The translations under genes and the position numbers were made by a program. The notes beneath the pieces are model-generated. The model was not told where the DNA came from, did no database searches, and saw only the letters and a list, made by a program, of their open reading frames with translations. Shown piece after piece: positions 46,826-58,199 of a stretch of 64,000 nucleotides of DNA (position 1 is the first letter of the stretch; each line of letters starts with the position of its first letter). The stretch is from Clytia hemisphaerica. Its lineage: Eukaryota > Cnidaria > Hydrozoa > Leptothecata > Clytiidae. The DNA lies in assembly GCA_902728285.1 (NCBI GenBank), contig CACVBU010000886.1, positions 179,315 through 243,314 on the forward strand, read 5' to 3'.

Positions 46826-47967
46826 TTAGTGAAATAGAATTCCTTTTGGACAAAGACAATTGGAGTGAAAAAATTAAATCAATTTATATCGACAAAAAAT
46901 CAAATCTTCTGGATAGTTATTGCATAAATAAACTAGCAAAAGAACCAGAATCTGGTCCACCTGTCAGCCTCCAACTTGTTTTTGACCACTTGGAATACTA
47001 TGTAACCAAAGTATACAATCTGATATAGAAGACGACTTTCCACTTACCATAAAGGCTAACAATTCTGTTAGTAAGCACTTTGTCAGGAAATATGATCCTA
47101 TCGAAAACTACATTATCCAATGTAAAAAATGCTTAAAATTTGGTCATGTTCAATCCATTTGTAAAACTAAAAATCCTTTATGTAGTTGGTGTGGTAAAGA
47201 AAACTGTAGAAGGAAGTGTTCTCAGAAATGTTGTGTGAACTGTGAAAAAAACCATTCGTCTTTTTATAGAGGATGTAGTGTTTATAAAAGTTTAGTTGAA
47301 AAAGCTACTGTCACACGTAGTGACAGACAAAAGTCTTCCAAGATATCTGCAATCAATAATTCTGTTAAAGAAGTAAAAATTCATACAGCCAACTTGAAAA
47401 GACATATGCACAAGTTGCAAACTTTAGTCAAGAATCTGTCACCCTACAAACCAGTGTAAAAACCTGTATGGAAGGAATGGACTCAATACAATCACAAGTC
47501 ACTGAAATTTCTACTCTGCTAGGAACAATCTCTGATAACACCAAAACCCTTTTTACAAACGTCAATATTTTAGAGAAAACCGTTAGCAAAATCAGTAACA
47601 GCCTCTCTTCTATTACATCCAGAATCGACAATTTAGAAAAACAAAATAAAATCATTTGCCATACTCTATCTGAAGTCAAAGACAACTATGTAACCAAAGA
47701 ACATCTCTCTTCTGAACTTTCTTCAGAAATTCTTTCAGTATATGAAAAATCGGTTGACATCGAAACTCTATCTTTAATTCTTTTTGAAGCTTGCTATGCT
47801 ATTGAGCAACAGAAAATGACTACACACATTGACATTTGCTTTCATCTTCAATCCATCATGAAGAGACACCATAACAAATTTGATAAAGAAAACTTCCTGA
47901 ATTCCCTAGATGAACTCAGAAATACCTCTTTAATTCTTGAAGAACCACCGATGTCCCTATCTCCAAA

Positions 47968-50900
47968 ATGATGAGCTTAAAAATAATCCAATTAAACCTT
48001 AACGGATTTAAATCGAAAAAACAAGATCTACAAACTCTCTTAGCTGAAGAAAAACCTGACATAGTTTGTTTGAACGAAACAAAGCTAATTAACAAAGAGA
48101 CCATCAAAATCAAACACTATACAGCTATCATGAACAATAGAAAGAATAGAAGAACTTTAAAATCTTATGGAGGAGGGACAGCCATCCTAATTAGAGAGGA
48201 TATTGCACATGATGAGATAAGGAAATATCAAATAGGGAAATACGAAATGCTTTTAATTAAAATTTTTCCTGACTCGCTAAATATGTCAAAATCTTTTCAT
48301 CTCTGTTGCTGCTATTTTCCACCTACTTTTACAGCAGATACTGAAGTTTTAAAACTTCTCTTTCTTCCAAATACAATCATAGTCGGAGACCTAAATTCTA
48401 AACACCATACCTGGGGCAGTATAAAAGACAATCATAGAGGTACTACTTTTAGGAAATTGTATGATGATAACAACTTTGAAACATATGTGATGCCACCAAA
48501 CTTTAAAACCAAAAAAGGTGAATTTAAAGAAGTTATACAACAAGTTATAACATCTCCTATTAGATTCTTTCAAATTGAGCACATTACTTCGCTTAAATCC
48601 ATTGGTTCTGACCATCTACCTGTCTCTTTTTCTTTCTTTGATCCTACAGCACCTAAAAAATCAAACTTTGTTAAACTTTACCATAAACTTAACCTTGAGA
48701 CTGCTGCTAGGATCATAAATCAATTTTCTTGTGACAAAACTTTTGGAACAAAGAATGTCGAAGAAAAAACGAACAAACTGATCTCCATCCTTCAAGACAT
48801 AGATAAACATGTACCAACTAAGTTGATACCAAGTAAAAACCAGGGTATGTCTATTGAAACCAGAAAATTGATAAAAGAAAGAAGAAGTATAATCAATCTG
48901 TTAAGAAAAAATAAAAATAACATCTTTTTGAGAAGCAGAAAAACAGAATTAAACAGACAGATCAAACAACATATAAGAGATAGCGATGATGCAAGATTCG
49001 AGCTCATGAAGAAAAGAATTAATGTTAGAGAAACAACCAAAAAGACCTGGAAATATATTAAAACAATTCTAGATGGTGAAAAATGCAACACACAGCATAA
49101 AGATAAAGTTTTTGTCAAAGAAGATGGCTCTAAGGTGAAAGATAAACAAGACATAGCTAATTCCTTTAAAGAAAGACAAGAAAAAATTTTCCAACCAAAT
49201 ATTTCCTCTGACAGAAGGCATAAGTATATTGTCGACCACTGGTTTGAGAACACTCTTTTTCATAGAAGAGAACGTTTTTCTATCTATCACATGTTTGATC
49301 CTCTCTTGACTAGATTTGAAGTCGAAGAAAAAATAACACATCAAGAGGTTGACAATGTTCTAAAGTCCCTCAAAGTCCACAAAGCACCTGGCCATGATGC
49401 CATACAAAATAAACTTCTTTCCACACTCTCTCCTCTCCTTATATCACCACTTACTTCTCTTTTTAATGACTGGTTCCATCTTCCCAGATTCATTAAAAAC
49501 CGGTTTGTGTAATTTACGATGCGCGATCCAACGATTCACGATGCACGATGCACGATCCATGCATATATTATGTTAATTATTCTAATTATGCATTTACAGG
49601 TTTTAGTAATCACATAATTTTAATTCCTTCTTTTGTATTCCTGTAATCAATGTAAAGTATGCGTGTATATATTTTAACCTCAACAATCAAATCAAATCAC
49701 AACATAAACTTTTTTGCCCATGCTTTGAATTGAATATCTTGTAACCTTTTTGCTTTCTTTATTTAAAAAAACGTTTCTCCGATTAAACCAACCAAATGCA
49801 TTGGATTGAGACAGGGTTATAAACAAAAATTTACAATGTTGTGGTAAAGTAGGGAAGATGTTTTTTAATGAAGGGCGCGTGTATAAACTCACCTTTTTTG
49901 AGAAAGATCAAATGAATTAACTTGATCATCAAACAAAGAAAAAGATCAAATACATAAAAGCACCAGTTGCAATTCAGTTGGTTTTTATAAGAACATGACA
50001 AAAGTAATAATGTAGCCAATGATTCCTTATTTACCTTATTCACTGTTCTTAAAAAAATAATGAACGTACAAAAATGAGTTTGTGTTTTAATAAATTCTTC
50101 GCGCTAAAACTTTTCTATGACGTCAAGGCTTTTTCTTTCATTTTAAAAACGAGTGAGGCATGCGGCGAACATTTTCTTTCTCTCGCTATCAATTTTTGTT
50201 TCTTTCATCACAGAAGATATAAGTTATTTTAATCATTCTGATTATGATAAATTATTTCCCCTTCTTTTTTTAATTGTTTTTCCGATATTGTTATATGATA
50301 TTTGCAGCTAGCATTATGAAAACTTATTCGTGCATAATTCGAATAATTAACATAATATATGCATGGATCGTGCATCGCGCATCGTGAATCGTTGGATCGC
50401 GCATCGTAAATTACACAAACCGATTAAAAACTGCAAAAATCTCGATGATCCCCAAAGTAGTGAACACAAACAAGATCTCAGAACATAGGCCAATTAGCCT
50501 TCTTCCTACTATTGGTAAGATCTTCGAGAAAATCCTTGCAGATAGAATATACAATTGGGCTGAAAATAACAACATTTTAAACAAGGAGCAGTCTGGCTTT
50601 AGAGCTAAAAGAAGTACAGTAGATAATCTTTTCCTTTTACTCAACGACTATCAAGGGTGAAAGAATGCATGCAGTCTTTGTGGATTTTGAGAAGGCTTTT
50701 GACAAAGTCAACCACTCTCTTCTTCTTTTTAAACTAAACTCTTTAGGTATCCCAAAATACCTCCTAAACATCCTTCATAGTTACCTTAAAGACAGGAAGG
50801 CTTATATTAAATACTCTCACTTTAAATCAAACATTTTTTCTTTGAAAGCAGGAGTACCTCAGGGCTCCTGTCTTTCACCTATCCTTTTTTCTCTCTTTGT

Positions 50901-51609
50901 CTGTGACATTCCCAAACCATCTAGTGATACAACAAAGATGACCCAGTTTGCAGACGATCTGGCTGCCTGGGAAAGGTATAAGAGAGTATATGACTCAAAT
51001 TTAGACGAGTATATTGAACTTTTGTTTGAATGGTTTAGTAAATGGGGGCTAGTAGTCAATATGGATAAAACCAAACATGTGAATTTCGGTAGGAGTAAAA
51101 TGTCAATTTGGGTTAGAAATGTGAGACTCAAAAAAGATAATAAGATCAAATTCCTAGGTCTCCAACTCGACAAGCAACTAAATCTGGTTTCCTATGTAAC
51201 AAGCAAGATTAATAAATCATACCATCTTTTAAATTTTCTTCAAACACTAAAAAATCAGTATCACATGTCCAAAAATAAATTATTAATGTTATACAAAAGC
51301 CTTTTGAGATCAAGGTTAGGATATTCGCATATTTGTCTACTTTCTATTTCCAATGCTCAGATGTACAATATGGAAAAAATACAAAATAGGGCACTAAGAA
51401 TTATCTTAGGGAAACCTAGATGGACTAGGATAACTGAATTATATAGAGAAGCAAGAGTTACTTCTTTGGAAGATAGGATAAAACGACTTTCAAAAAATTG
51501 GCTACTTGCTAGCAATGGTATACAACATCACCCACTCAATAATTATAACTTTTTAAATAGGCCGAATGCAGAAAAAAAGACACTTTATGAAAAACTTGTC
51601 TCATTTTAA
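47968..51609 (+). pseudogene. LINE ORF2, AP endonuclease and reverse transcriptase, broken
   Basis: The endonuclease part starts at ATG 47968 (IIQLNLNGFKS, CLNETKL, GGGTAILIRED, VGDLNSKHHTWG, GSDHLPV). The frame runs to 49,500, where a 922-bp element is inserted. Beyond it the reverse transcriptase continues at 50,445 (EHRPISLLPTIGKIFEKI, QSGFRAKRSTVDNL), shifts frame near 50,655, and resumes with FVDFEKAFDKVNH, AGVPQGSCLSPILFSLF and QFADDL (50,945). Frame also changes across the insertion's A-run. Catalytic residues are retained; the element is dead by frameshifts and insertion. Confidence 0.85.
49501..50422. mobile_element. Heptamer-TIR element 2, 9-bp TSD ATTAAAAAC
   Basis: ATTAAAAAC at 49492-49500 and 50423-50431 flanks TIRs of about 80 bp with about one mismatch over most of their length. 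The head CGGTTTGTGTAA matches element 1 (22,935) except one base; then come about six 7-8 nt units of the ACGATGC type (ACGATGC, GCGATCC, AACGATTC, ACGATGC, ACGATGC, ACGATCC). No transposase inside. Same superfamily as element 1 by head and TSD length. Confidence 0.92.
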
Positions 51610-52789
51610 CATTATTAAATTTTAGTTTGATTATTAACAATTTTCTTTTCTATTAATATTTATAATACACATATACATATCACTCAAAAAATAATTCCTT
51701 TTTAGTTTAATTTTCATTCACACAAATAAAATATTTATACCTTCGTACCTTTACAATCAGAATACAGACAGGTCCTACTAGGATTCCTTATGTCAGCTTT
51801 GCTTCGAATAAAAAACCTTTCTCCTTATTACAATACTTTAATTAAAATAAACAGTTATCAGTAATAACAACGATCCATTTTTAGAATTTTTAAAGATTTT
51901 TAAACAGTTGGGACAGAGCCTGTCAGGTTCATATCCCACTACATACGCACCGAACTCACATATTACGTTTTAGTAATACAAACCATATTCTTTTTAACCC
52001 CTATGTTATCTTTTTATAATAGCCAATAATCTCTATTTTAAATTAATTATTTTTATATCCAAGCTCTCTTCACGACCTTCCGAAATCCGCTTTTATTATA
52101 AAACATTCAATTGTTATATACCTCTTTAATACTTTTGCATATAATCTTTTTTATACATGCTTAGCACCTTGTGCTTTACTAATTCTTCTTTTTTTTAGGC
52201 ATATACTCTTCTTTTTAGGCATAAATCCCTTAACCCTCAGTAAGCTGAATGCAGGAACTAAGATGTTTAAACAAAATCCACAATGGACAAAGGTAGTCTA
52301 AATAGATTACGACGCCCCTCAAAACAACATCACACATCATCATCCCTTTTCAAAATTTTAATTTGTACCCCAATCCGCGAAATTAAATCCCCGCGAAAAA
52401 TCAGGAAATCCCTCATCTGTGAAAATTAATCCCCGCGAAATCTTAAAATTTCGCGGATGAGCTCAACCGTGAAATTTAATCCCCGCGAAAAATTATCCCA
52501 TTAAAGTAGACTTCTTTTGAACGAACGAGTTCAATACTTCAATTAAAAGTGATGACGTTAATTTTCATGATCGTCACGAGAGCAAGGAAAATTTCTATCA
52601 ATGCATTTTAAACATGTACAAACTCAGGTGAACCAAAAGAAAGTTGATATTCTATTTTCAAAACAAACAAACTGCTTTTCTGAAGTTTTTTTAACCCAAA
52701 TATCTTAAAATTTCGACCTAAAATAAGAACATAATAAGGATTTTTGTATAAAAAATGTTTTCAGCTGGTTTATATCAATGTTTTTATTA

Positions 52790-53480
52790 TCGGTTTTTCC
52801 TTTATCTGTACTGCAAAGAATGAACAGAATATAAGGTGGTGATCTGAAATTGCAGGATCCATTGATTTTCCATTATTTATCTTGTGTTTGATCGCATTTG
52901 GTATAATTATGTGATGCGCGTAGGTTCTGTGATTGCATTATGTAAGTTGTGGGTGTTTAACAGTTTGTTTAGTTGATTTCGAATAGGTGCACTAGATTCG
53001 TTTTCCTCTAACATATCAATATTCATCTCCAACAATAATTACATTACGTCTCTTGGTTGTTATCTCACTAACAATGGTTTCAAATTTGGTAAGAAAAGTT
53101 CGAAGTTCAAGTGGGGGTTAATAAACACAAGAAACAAGAAATCTCTGTGATTCGACATTGCATTCCAACCAAGTCATTTCAAGATCAGTCTCATTTAAGG
53201 TTTTATATTCAATACCGTTTAGGATTTCTTTATGGTAAACTATAACTCCTCCCCAGCCATTTTCAGTTCTTCTGTCACAACGCAACAATTCATAGTTCTC
53301 AATTTTTACTTTGTCATCTGATGTATCTGGTTGAAGATGTGTTTCAGTGATAGCAAGGATGTCTAGATTAGTTTCTTCCAACAAAACTTTGAGCACGTTT
53401 AGTTTTGCAAGAAGTCCATTTATGTTGAGGTGAGCAACTTTTATTCCGTTTCCTTTTTCATTGGTTTTTGTAGCAATCTC
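52790..53480 (-). pseudogene. LINE ORF2 endonuclease fragment
   Basis: Reading leftward from about 53,480: an open stretch with ILAITETHLQPDTSDD, WGGVIVYHKE and FLVSCVY (53,396-53,118), then, in shifted frames, RRNVIIVGDE, AITEPTRIT and a SDHHLIF-like end near 52,830. These are the successive AP-endonuclease blocks of a CR1-like LINE; no reverse transcriptase follows, and frameshifts break it. Confidence 0.75.
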
Positions 53481-53483
53481 TTT

Positions 53484-53900
53484 GCAAGAGCAGCCGCCGG
53501 CTAGAAAGTACGAAATATCTGTTCGGAGGGGTGAATTTCCCTGGAAAATTGAGCTGTTTTTATTGAGTTAGACTCCTGGAATAAGCTATCTGTTCGAGAG
53601 GAAAATTAAGACTCCTGGAAATTTACATCTGTTCTGGGTATGATTTAGTGCTATTGGGAATTGGAGAATTGGTCCTCTCTTAAGTGCTCCTGGAAAAAAT
53701 TTTCTCCTCTTTGTCTGGCTTGCCAACTGAGTGCTCCTGGAAAATAATTTTTTTGTCTGGCTTGCCAACTCCCATCTCCCGGCCAGCTGCTGGAAACCAA
53801 TTGAACCGATTCCCAACTTCTTCTCTTCTTATCCGCGCGTACGGCGGGCAAACTGTCTGTGAAATCCTTCATAGATTATTATTATTTTGATATAATCTAG
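53484..53900. mobile_element. Possible MITE starting CAAGAGCAGCCGCCGGC
   Basis: The head CAAGAGCAGCCGCCGGC and a CGAAATATCTGTTC word 12-15 bases later recur, inverted, at 60,530-60,550. Inside, CTCCTGGAAA / CTGTTC words repeat five or so times. The other end is not clear, nor is a TSD. Confidence 0.4.
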
Positions 53901-53921
53901 AGATTGTGAGTACCTTGTAGT

Positions 53922-54278
53922 CCCGGGGGGGGGGGTACTAGGGTTGGTGAATGAGGGGTATGTGCGGACGGGACCTCCGAAAACCGACCCTTAGAGAGAC
54001 CAAAATTTAGTGAAAAAGTGACCCTTAGAGAGACTTTTTCGAAAAATTTTCTCTGATTTTTCAAAAATTTCCTACCCTTAGTGAGACTTTTTTGTAATTT
54101 TTTCTCTCAAAATCAAATTTTTTTTCTAAAAATCGTGATTTTTGACACCCTTAGAGAGACTACTTTGAAATTTCCTGATTTTTATAACCCTTAGAGAGAC
54201 TTTGAAAGGTGAAAAACCCGACCCTTACCGTCCGCACATACCCAGCACCTATTTTTGCCTAAGTACCCCCCCCCCGGG
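53922..54278. mobile_element. CCCGGGGGGG-family MITE, 8-bp TSD CTTGTAGT
   Basis: CTTGTAGT at 53914-53921 and 54279-54286. Ends CCCGGGGGGGGGGTACT and complement, then a GTATGTGCGGACGG subterminal inverted repeat. Six or seven copies of ACCCTTAGAGAGAC fill the interior. Same family as 14,800 and 62,498, but with its own repeated word. Confidence 0.9.
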
Positions 54279-54386
54279 CTTGTAGTATCACGCTATGCTA
54301 ACCGCACAGATATTAGATATTATACACTTATGATGAATAATACAATAATAGCATAACATAACATAGCATATTGAGCATAATATATA

Positions 54387-54482
54387 TCACCACGCGCGAA
54401 CGCGCGCGTTTGCTTCTCTGAAATCAATACTCGGTTCCAGCTCTCTTTCGGCTTTCACTAGCGCGAAAGTCGAATCCGCCAT
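54387..54482 (-). CDS. Candidate short first exon, unrecognised
   Basis: ATGGCGGATTCG in good start context opens MADSTFALVKAERELEPSID and stops after 31 codons near a CGCGCG-rich patch. No domain; may be chance or a first exon with an internal donor. Confidence 0.2.
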   Translation of the reverse strand: MADSTFALVKAERELEPSIDFREANARVRAW

Positions 54483-55044
54483 CTTTTTCAACACATTTTG
54501 CAAAGAAGGCGGTCGCCTTTGTGAAGATACAACAAATACAAGAATTGGAGGAAAGATCCTAACCAACCTTGCAACCATACAACCACAATCAAGTATTAAA
54601 AAATTCTTAAGATTCAGAAAGATCAATCTGGGATTTACAAATCAAGGTAACTGTATTATTTTCTTTGATTTTCTCATATAACTGATATAACTTTTTGTTT
54701 CTTAGCAAATCGAATTTGAATTATTAAAGTGGAGTTTCAGAACTATGCTTCATGATTTAAATGATTTGATGATCACATTGAAATTAATCAAATTCAATCA
54801 ATTTGAATTAAAGATGTGATGTAATTGTTCTACAGGGGCATAGGAGGAGTGTACCACAAAAAACAAATGAAAGCATACGTGACAGGGAGGGGGAGGTCAA
54901 GTAGAAATGCACCAAGATGCACGTATATTGTGACACTGTGACATTTTTATTAGAAATAAAAGGTCATCCAAAGTTTAATTAGATGTTGTGGTTATTTCAT
55001 TAACAAAGAAGTTTAACTTTTTTAATTTTCTTCTAAAAACCGCA

Positions 55045-55400
55045 ACTATCTGTGTATCCAGACGGTGTCAATCCAACAAATCGAACGCTGAACCAATTGA
55101 ACGCAAATCGAATATTACCCAAGATTTGCTCTTCGATTGCTTCGATTACGTTCGATTGTATTTGATTACGTTCGATTGATTCAATTATATATTAGATTTT
55201 ATTCGCTTTGGTACGGTACTTCAGCACTCGGCCGCCCGCTAAAAAGCCCTAACGGATTGATCCAATTTAATTTAATCAAACTCATCAAACATGAACCTAA
55301 CCAAACGAAATAGAAGAATATTCGACAATCGAACATAGTTCACTATCAATCGAACCAATCTAAGCTTACTTAAACGCAATCGAACACAATCGAATATTAC
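55045..55400. repeat. CGATT-rich repeat tracts
   Basis: Tracts of TTCGATTGC / CAATCGAA words at 55,080-55,200 and 55,310-55,400, with the same CGAATATTACCC word as 4,427-4,912. Likely remnants of the same palindromic family. Confidence 0.6.
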
Positions 55401-57270
55401 CCAGGAATCAGCCATTCACATGCGGTTGAGTCCCACAAAAGATGCTACTGAACATAAGGATTGGCTTCCTACATTGAACTGGAATTTAGGCTCTAAGGAA
55501 TCCAAAATTGTTCTGATTTTTTTGTTTTCCTTTTCTTAATAACAATTCTCTGTAATTCTATTGTAGAACGAACGTATAAGGAGTTCCTCCTTGCAGTTAA
55601 AGACGGGCCCACCAACGACACGACGGACCAGGCCTTGGGGAACTGGGTCCGGAACTTGGGACTGCAGTCCCCAAGGTCTTTTTCAAAAAGAAAATATGGT
55701 GCCACCAACTAAAAAAATTTTGTGTGTTCTTTTTTTCTCCAGTTTCTCTTGAAATTCTTTTTTTTCAATGACATGAAATAAGAAATTTCCTTTAGATTTT
55801 TTGGGAACAGTGGTTGAATCCCTCTTTTTCTAAATCATATTTCTATGTATGACATCGAAAAGTATCTTTTGAAAGTTCACCACTTAATTTTAGTCTATTT
55901 TGTAGCAGGGGTCTTAATTTTGGTCTACTTTGTAGAAGGGGTAAATAAAGCCGTCGATCTCTATTTATTTTGCGAGTTGAGGTCCATCCAGCCACCTTTT
56001 TCGAGTTCAGTGTTTATTCGCCATCTTCTTCCGCTGAACGTATTGTATTTCGGTAGGAAATCAAGAATAAAATTAATAGGAATGATAAGGCCAATCAAAA
56101 GCTTCGCGGACTTTCTAAAACACTAGCAACAATAATTTTTGCGATATATTTTTTATCTAGCAACTCCATCGGGCTTAACAGAAAACCGAATAAACGCTCC
56201 TCTTGAGAAAAAATCTTAAAAAACGACGCCCCCTCAAATCAACACCTCTCTCTGAACTTTGCTTTGATAATTTTTTATAACGCCGAGTCCAGTGAAACAA
56301 TCTTAATCGCGCCATCCAGTCTATAAAACAATCTGTCGTCAAAAATGCGTTTCTTGCCTGAGAAAGGTTAGAGATTGACTTCTAGCCTTCGGCTTCTACT
56401 GAATTGGGCTGTACTCTCGGGTACTACATAAAGCAGAATTAGGGCAAAAGAGGGAACTTTCAAAAATATTTTCCCAAAAATCAATAAGGTACTTATGTGG
56501 ACGGCCCCTTATTTGGATTTTTAACATTTTCTCTCAAAATGGCGACCTCGCCAAACGCTCCTTCACTGGAATCAGCGTCATAAAAAATCATCAAAAAGCA
56601 AAGTTCAGCCAAAAGTAGACTCTAGTCTAGGGCGGGGGGGGGGCTGGAATAAGAATGACCTGGGTGGAACATTTTAAAAAATTAATTAGCGGGTCCCGAG
56701 TAAATGGTGAATAAAGTGCCCTAGTCAGTGTTAATAATTTTGAATTCGAATACCGTATATTAGTTTGAATAAACGCGCAGGGCGGGGCGTTTATTTAATA
56801 TTTTCGATTTTAGGTAATCCTGATAGGAGGGAAATCGCCCTGAAAATAGGGGGAATGGCAGGGGCGGTGCGACACCCCTGCAAAACATGCACTCGCAGGG
56901 TATGCTCCGGATTCTTTTTTGTCGCAGCTTGTTTTTAGCCTACCCGGAGTTGTTTTTCCGGATCATTCGTTGGTGTCATTAGATTTATTTTTCTGACTTA
57001 AAGTCCGCGGTAAATATAAGAAAACTGTTTATCAAGTCGCGTTACAGGAAGCACGAATTCGAGTCTGTATTTTAGATTTTGTGTACAAAAGCGTTTTGCA
57101 GGCCTGCACCCTGCAAAATTTTGCAGAAAGACCTGGATGAGGTCAAAATGCAGGGTTTGCCCGGGATTTGATGGCTGTTAGTGTCAAAACGTTAAAAGTC
57201 AAGACTCGTCAAATGGCTTTAGATGCTTAGAGAAGAAAAAACAGAATAAGCAGTCCTGATTTTATCTATT
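55400..57270. other. Non-coding with inverted repeat at 56,254-56,615
   Basis: A 45-50 bp segment beginning CTGAACTTTGCTTT at about 56,258 is mirrored at about 56,568-56,612, possibly the arms of a mobile element. ATAAACGC words recur (56,188; 56,770; inverted at 56,785). CTGCAAAA/TGCAGGG words cluster at 56,870-57,160. No gene seen. Confidence 0.4.
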
Positions 57271-58068
57271 TTGTCGCAAATTCTGAAGAATTTGAAGCCT
57301 GCACATTTTCGATCTTCTCCAAATTCGTCATCTGAGGGCTGCCATCAAGGTCATCTCAATGTTTGTTTTTCTTCTTATGGTTATCTTCTGAAATCCCTTG
57401 CAACAAGGAAACTCGAATCTGTAAGGTATGTGGTATTTTTTTCTATTATTTTTCATGCCTGCATGTTATCAATTATAATCTGATAAGTGCAGAAAAAACT
57501 GCTTCCCTCCCCCCTCTTTCTCTTACTTATTCACTTACCACTTGTTGTGTGTGGTGAGTGAGTGGCCAATCATGAAATATTTATAAGATATTTGATCAAT
57601 CGGGGTACGTAGTTACTGTTTGTTTGGCCAATCACTCTGGCTAAGAAAAGGTTGACGACAGGAGATGAATTTGTGGCAATTTAAGAGGCAAAGGGACAAC
57701 CAACCTATTGTGGTTTTATTTTGAAATAAGAGAAAAAAAATAATATTGAAAGTTTTGTGATTCTGAACTTGACACCCTAATGTTTTTAATATGTTTTGGC
57801 CGGTTTGTGTGGGTTTTTCGCACTTTATTTTGAGTTACACAAACAGATTGTATTTGACTTTATGTTTAGTTTGCGGGCCAGCACCTGCCACTCAAGTACT
57901 TGTCATAAAAACTGCACGACAATCTTAAAAATGATTTCTCTATTTTGTTTTAGTTCTCTTCCAAATGGAAATTGCCTGTACAATTCCATTTCTCTCCATC
58001 TTGTGGGCATCAATTCTTTGATGGATACACTTCGATGCCTTGCACGTGTGCAGAACTTTTCCTGAATT
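57271..58068 (+). pseudogene. OTU-type cysteine protease exons, frameshifted
   Basis: Exon 57271(or earlier)-57425 encodes ILKNLKPAHFRSSPNSSSEG... and splices with a GTATGT donor in phase 2 to exon 57954-58068. There the frame reads SLPNGNCLYNSISLHLVG, which matches the OTU catalytic-Cys block (normally DGNCLYNS; Asp is Asn here). A two-base shift near 58,040 then separates it from a recognisable CAELFLN helix. The rest of the protease, including the His, is not seen. OTU domains are deubiquitinases and are frequent in transposon-rich genomes. Confidence 0.5.
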
Positions 58069-58199
58069 GTAAGTATTATTCTCAGAACCAAAAAAACCCA
58101 TCCAAGAAGTTTAGTAGATTTGCTCTGCGGTTGGCGGTTACCAACAGTCACAGCCGGTTATTATATAAGATTAATTTCATTGGTTGTCCAGTTGTCATT

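Larger units (their letters stand above)
45164..47971 (+). pseudogene. LINE ORF1, gag-like with three CCHC knuckles, broken
   Basis: Starts ATG at 45164 (MSNSTKRGPTSPLED...), Ser-rich with a KKKK patch, and is interrupted after CEIDI by the MITE at 45,603. Coding resumes at 46,829 (SEIEFLLDKDNWSEK), shifts frame near 47,020, then shows three zinc knuckles: CKKCLKFGHVQSIC, CSWCGKENCRRKC and CVNCEKNHSSFYRGC (47,131-47,277). A further frameshift near 47,420 precedes a C-terminal coiled coil (47,468-47,971). The gag-like ORF1 with CCHC repeats is typical of Jockey and I-type LINEs. ORF2 starts overlapping its last codon. Confidence 0.8.
44246..52343 (+). mobile_element. Jockey/I-type LINE with gag-like ORF1, 21-bp TSD, decayed
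   Basis: A 21-bp direct repeat starting CCCTTTTCAAAATTTTAATT stands at 44225-44245 and 52344-52364 and defines the ends. The 3' tail is CATCATC-rich. About 5.9 kb after removing two later insertions (45,603-46,825 and 49,501-50,422 with their TSDs). ORF1 and ORF2 are both broken. Confidence 0.85.
43489..52512. mobile_element. Outer TIR element (TTTCGCGG type) containing a LINE
   Basis: Ends AGAGTACTTTAATGGG and, inverted, AGTCTACTTTAATGGG, followed on both sides by TTTTCGCGG-rich sequence (about 45 bp of imperfect TIR). Without the LINE the element is about 900 bp and has no coding potential. Several TTTCGCGGRGATTAA words repeat within the right arm (52,375-52,500). No clear TSD. Confidence 0.65.

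Noticed and set aside
48792..49253. 153-codon minus-strand frame
   Set aside because: Antisense shadow of LINE ORF2.
43489..52512. A giant Polinton/Maverick element, given 9-kb spacing of TIRs
   Set aside because: No polymerase, integrase or capsid-like frames; the length comes from a nested LINE with its own 21-bp TSD.
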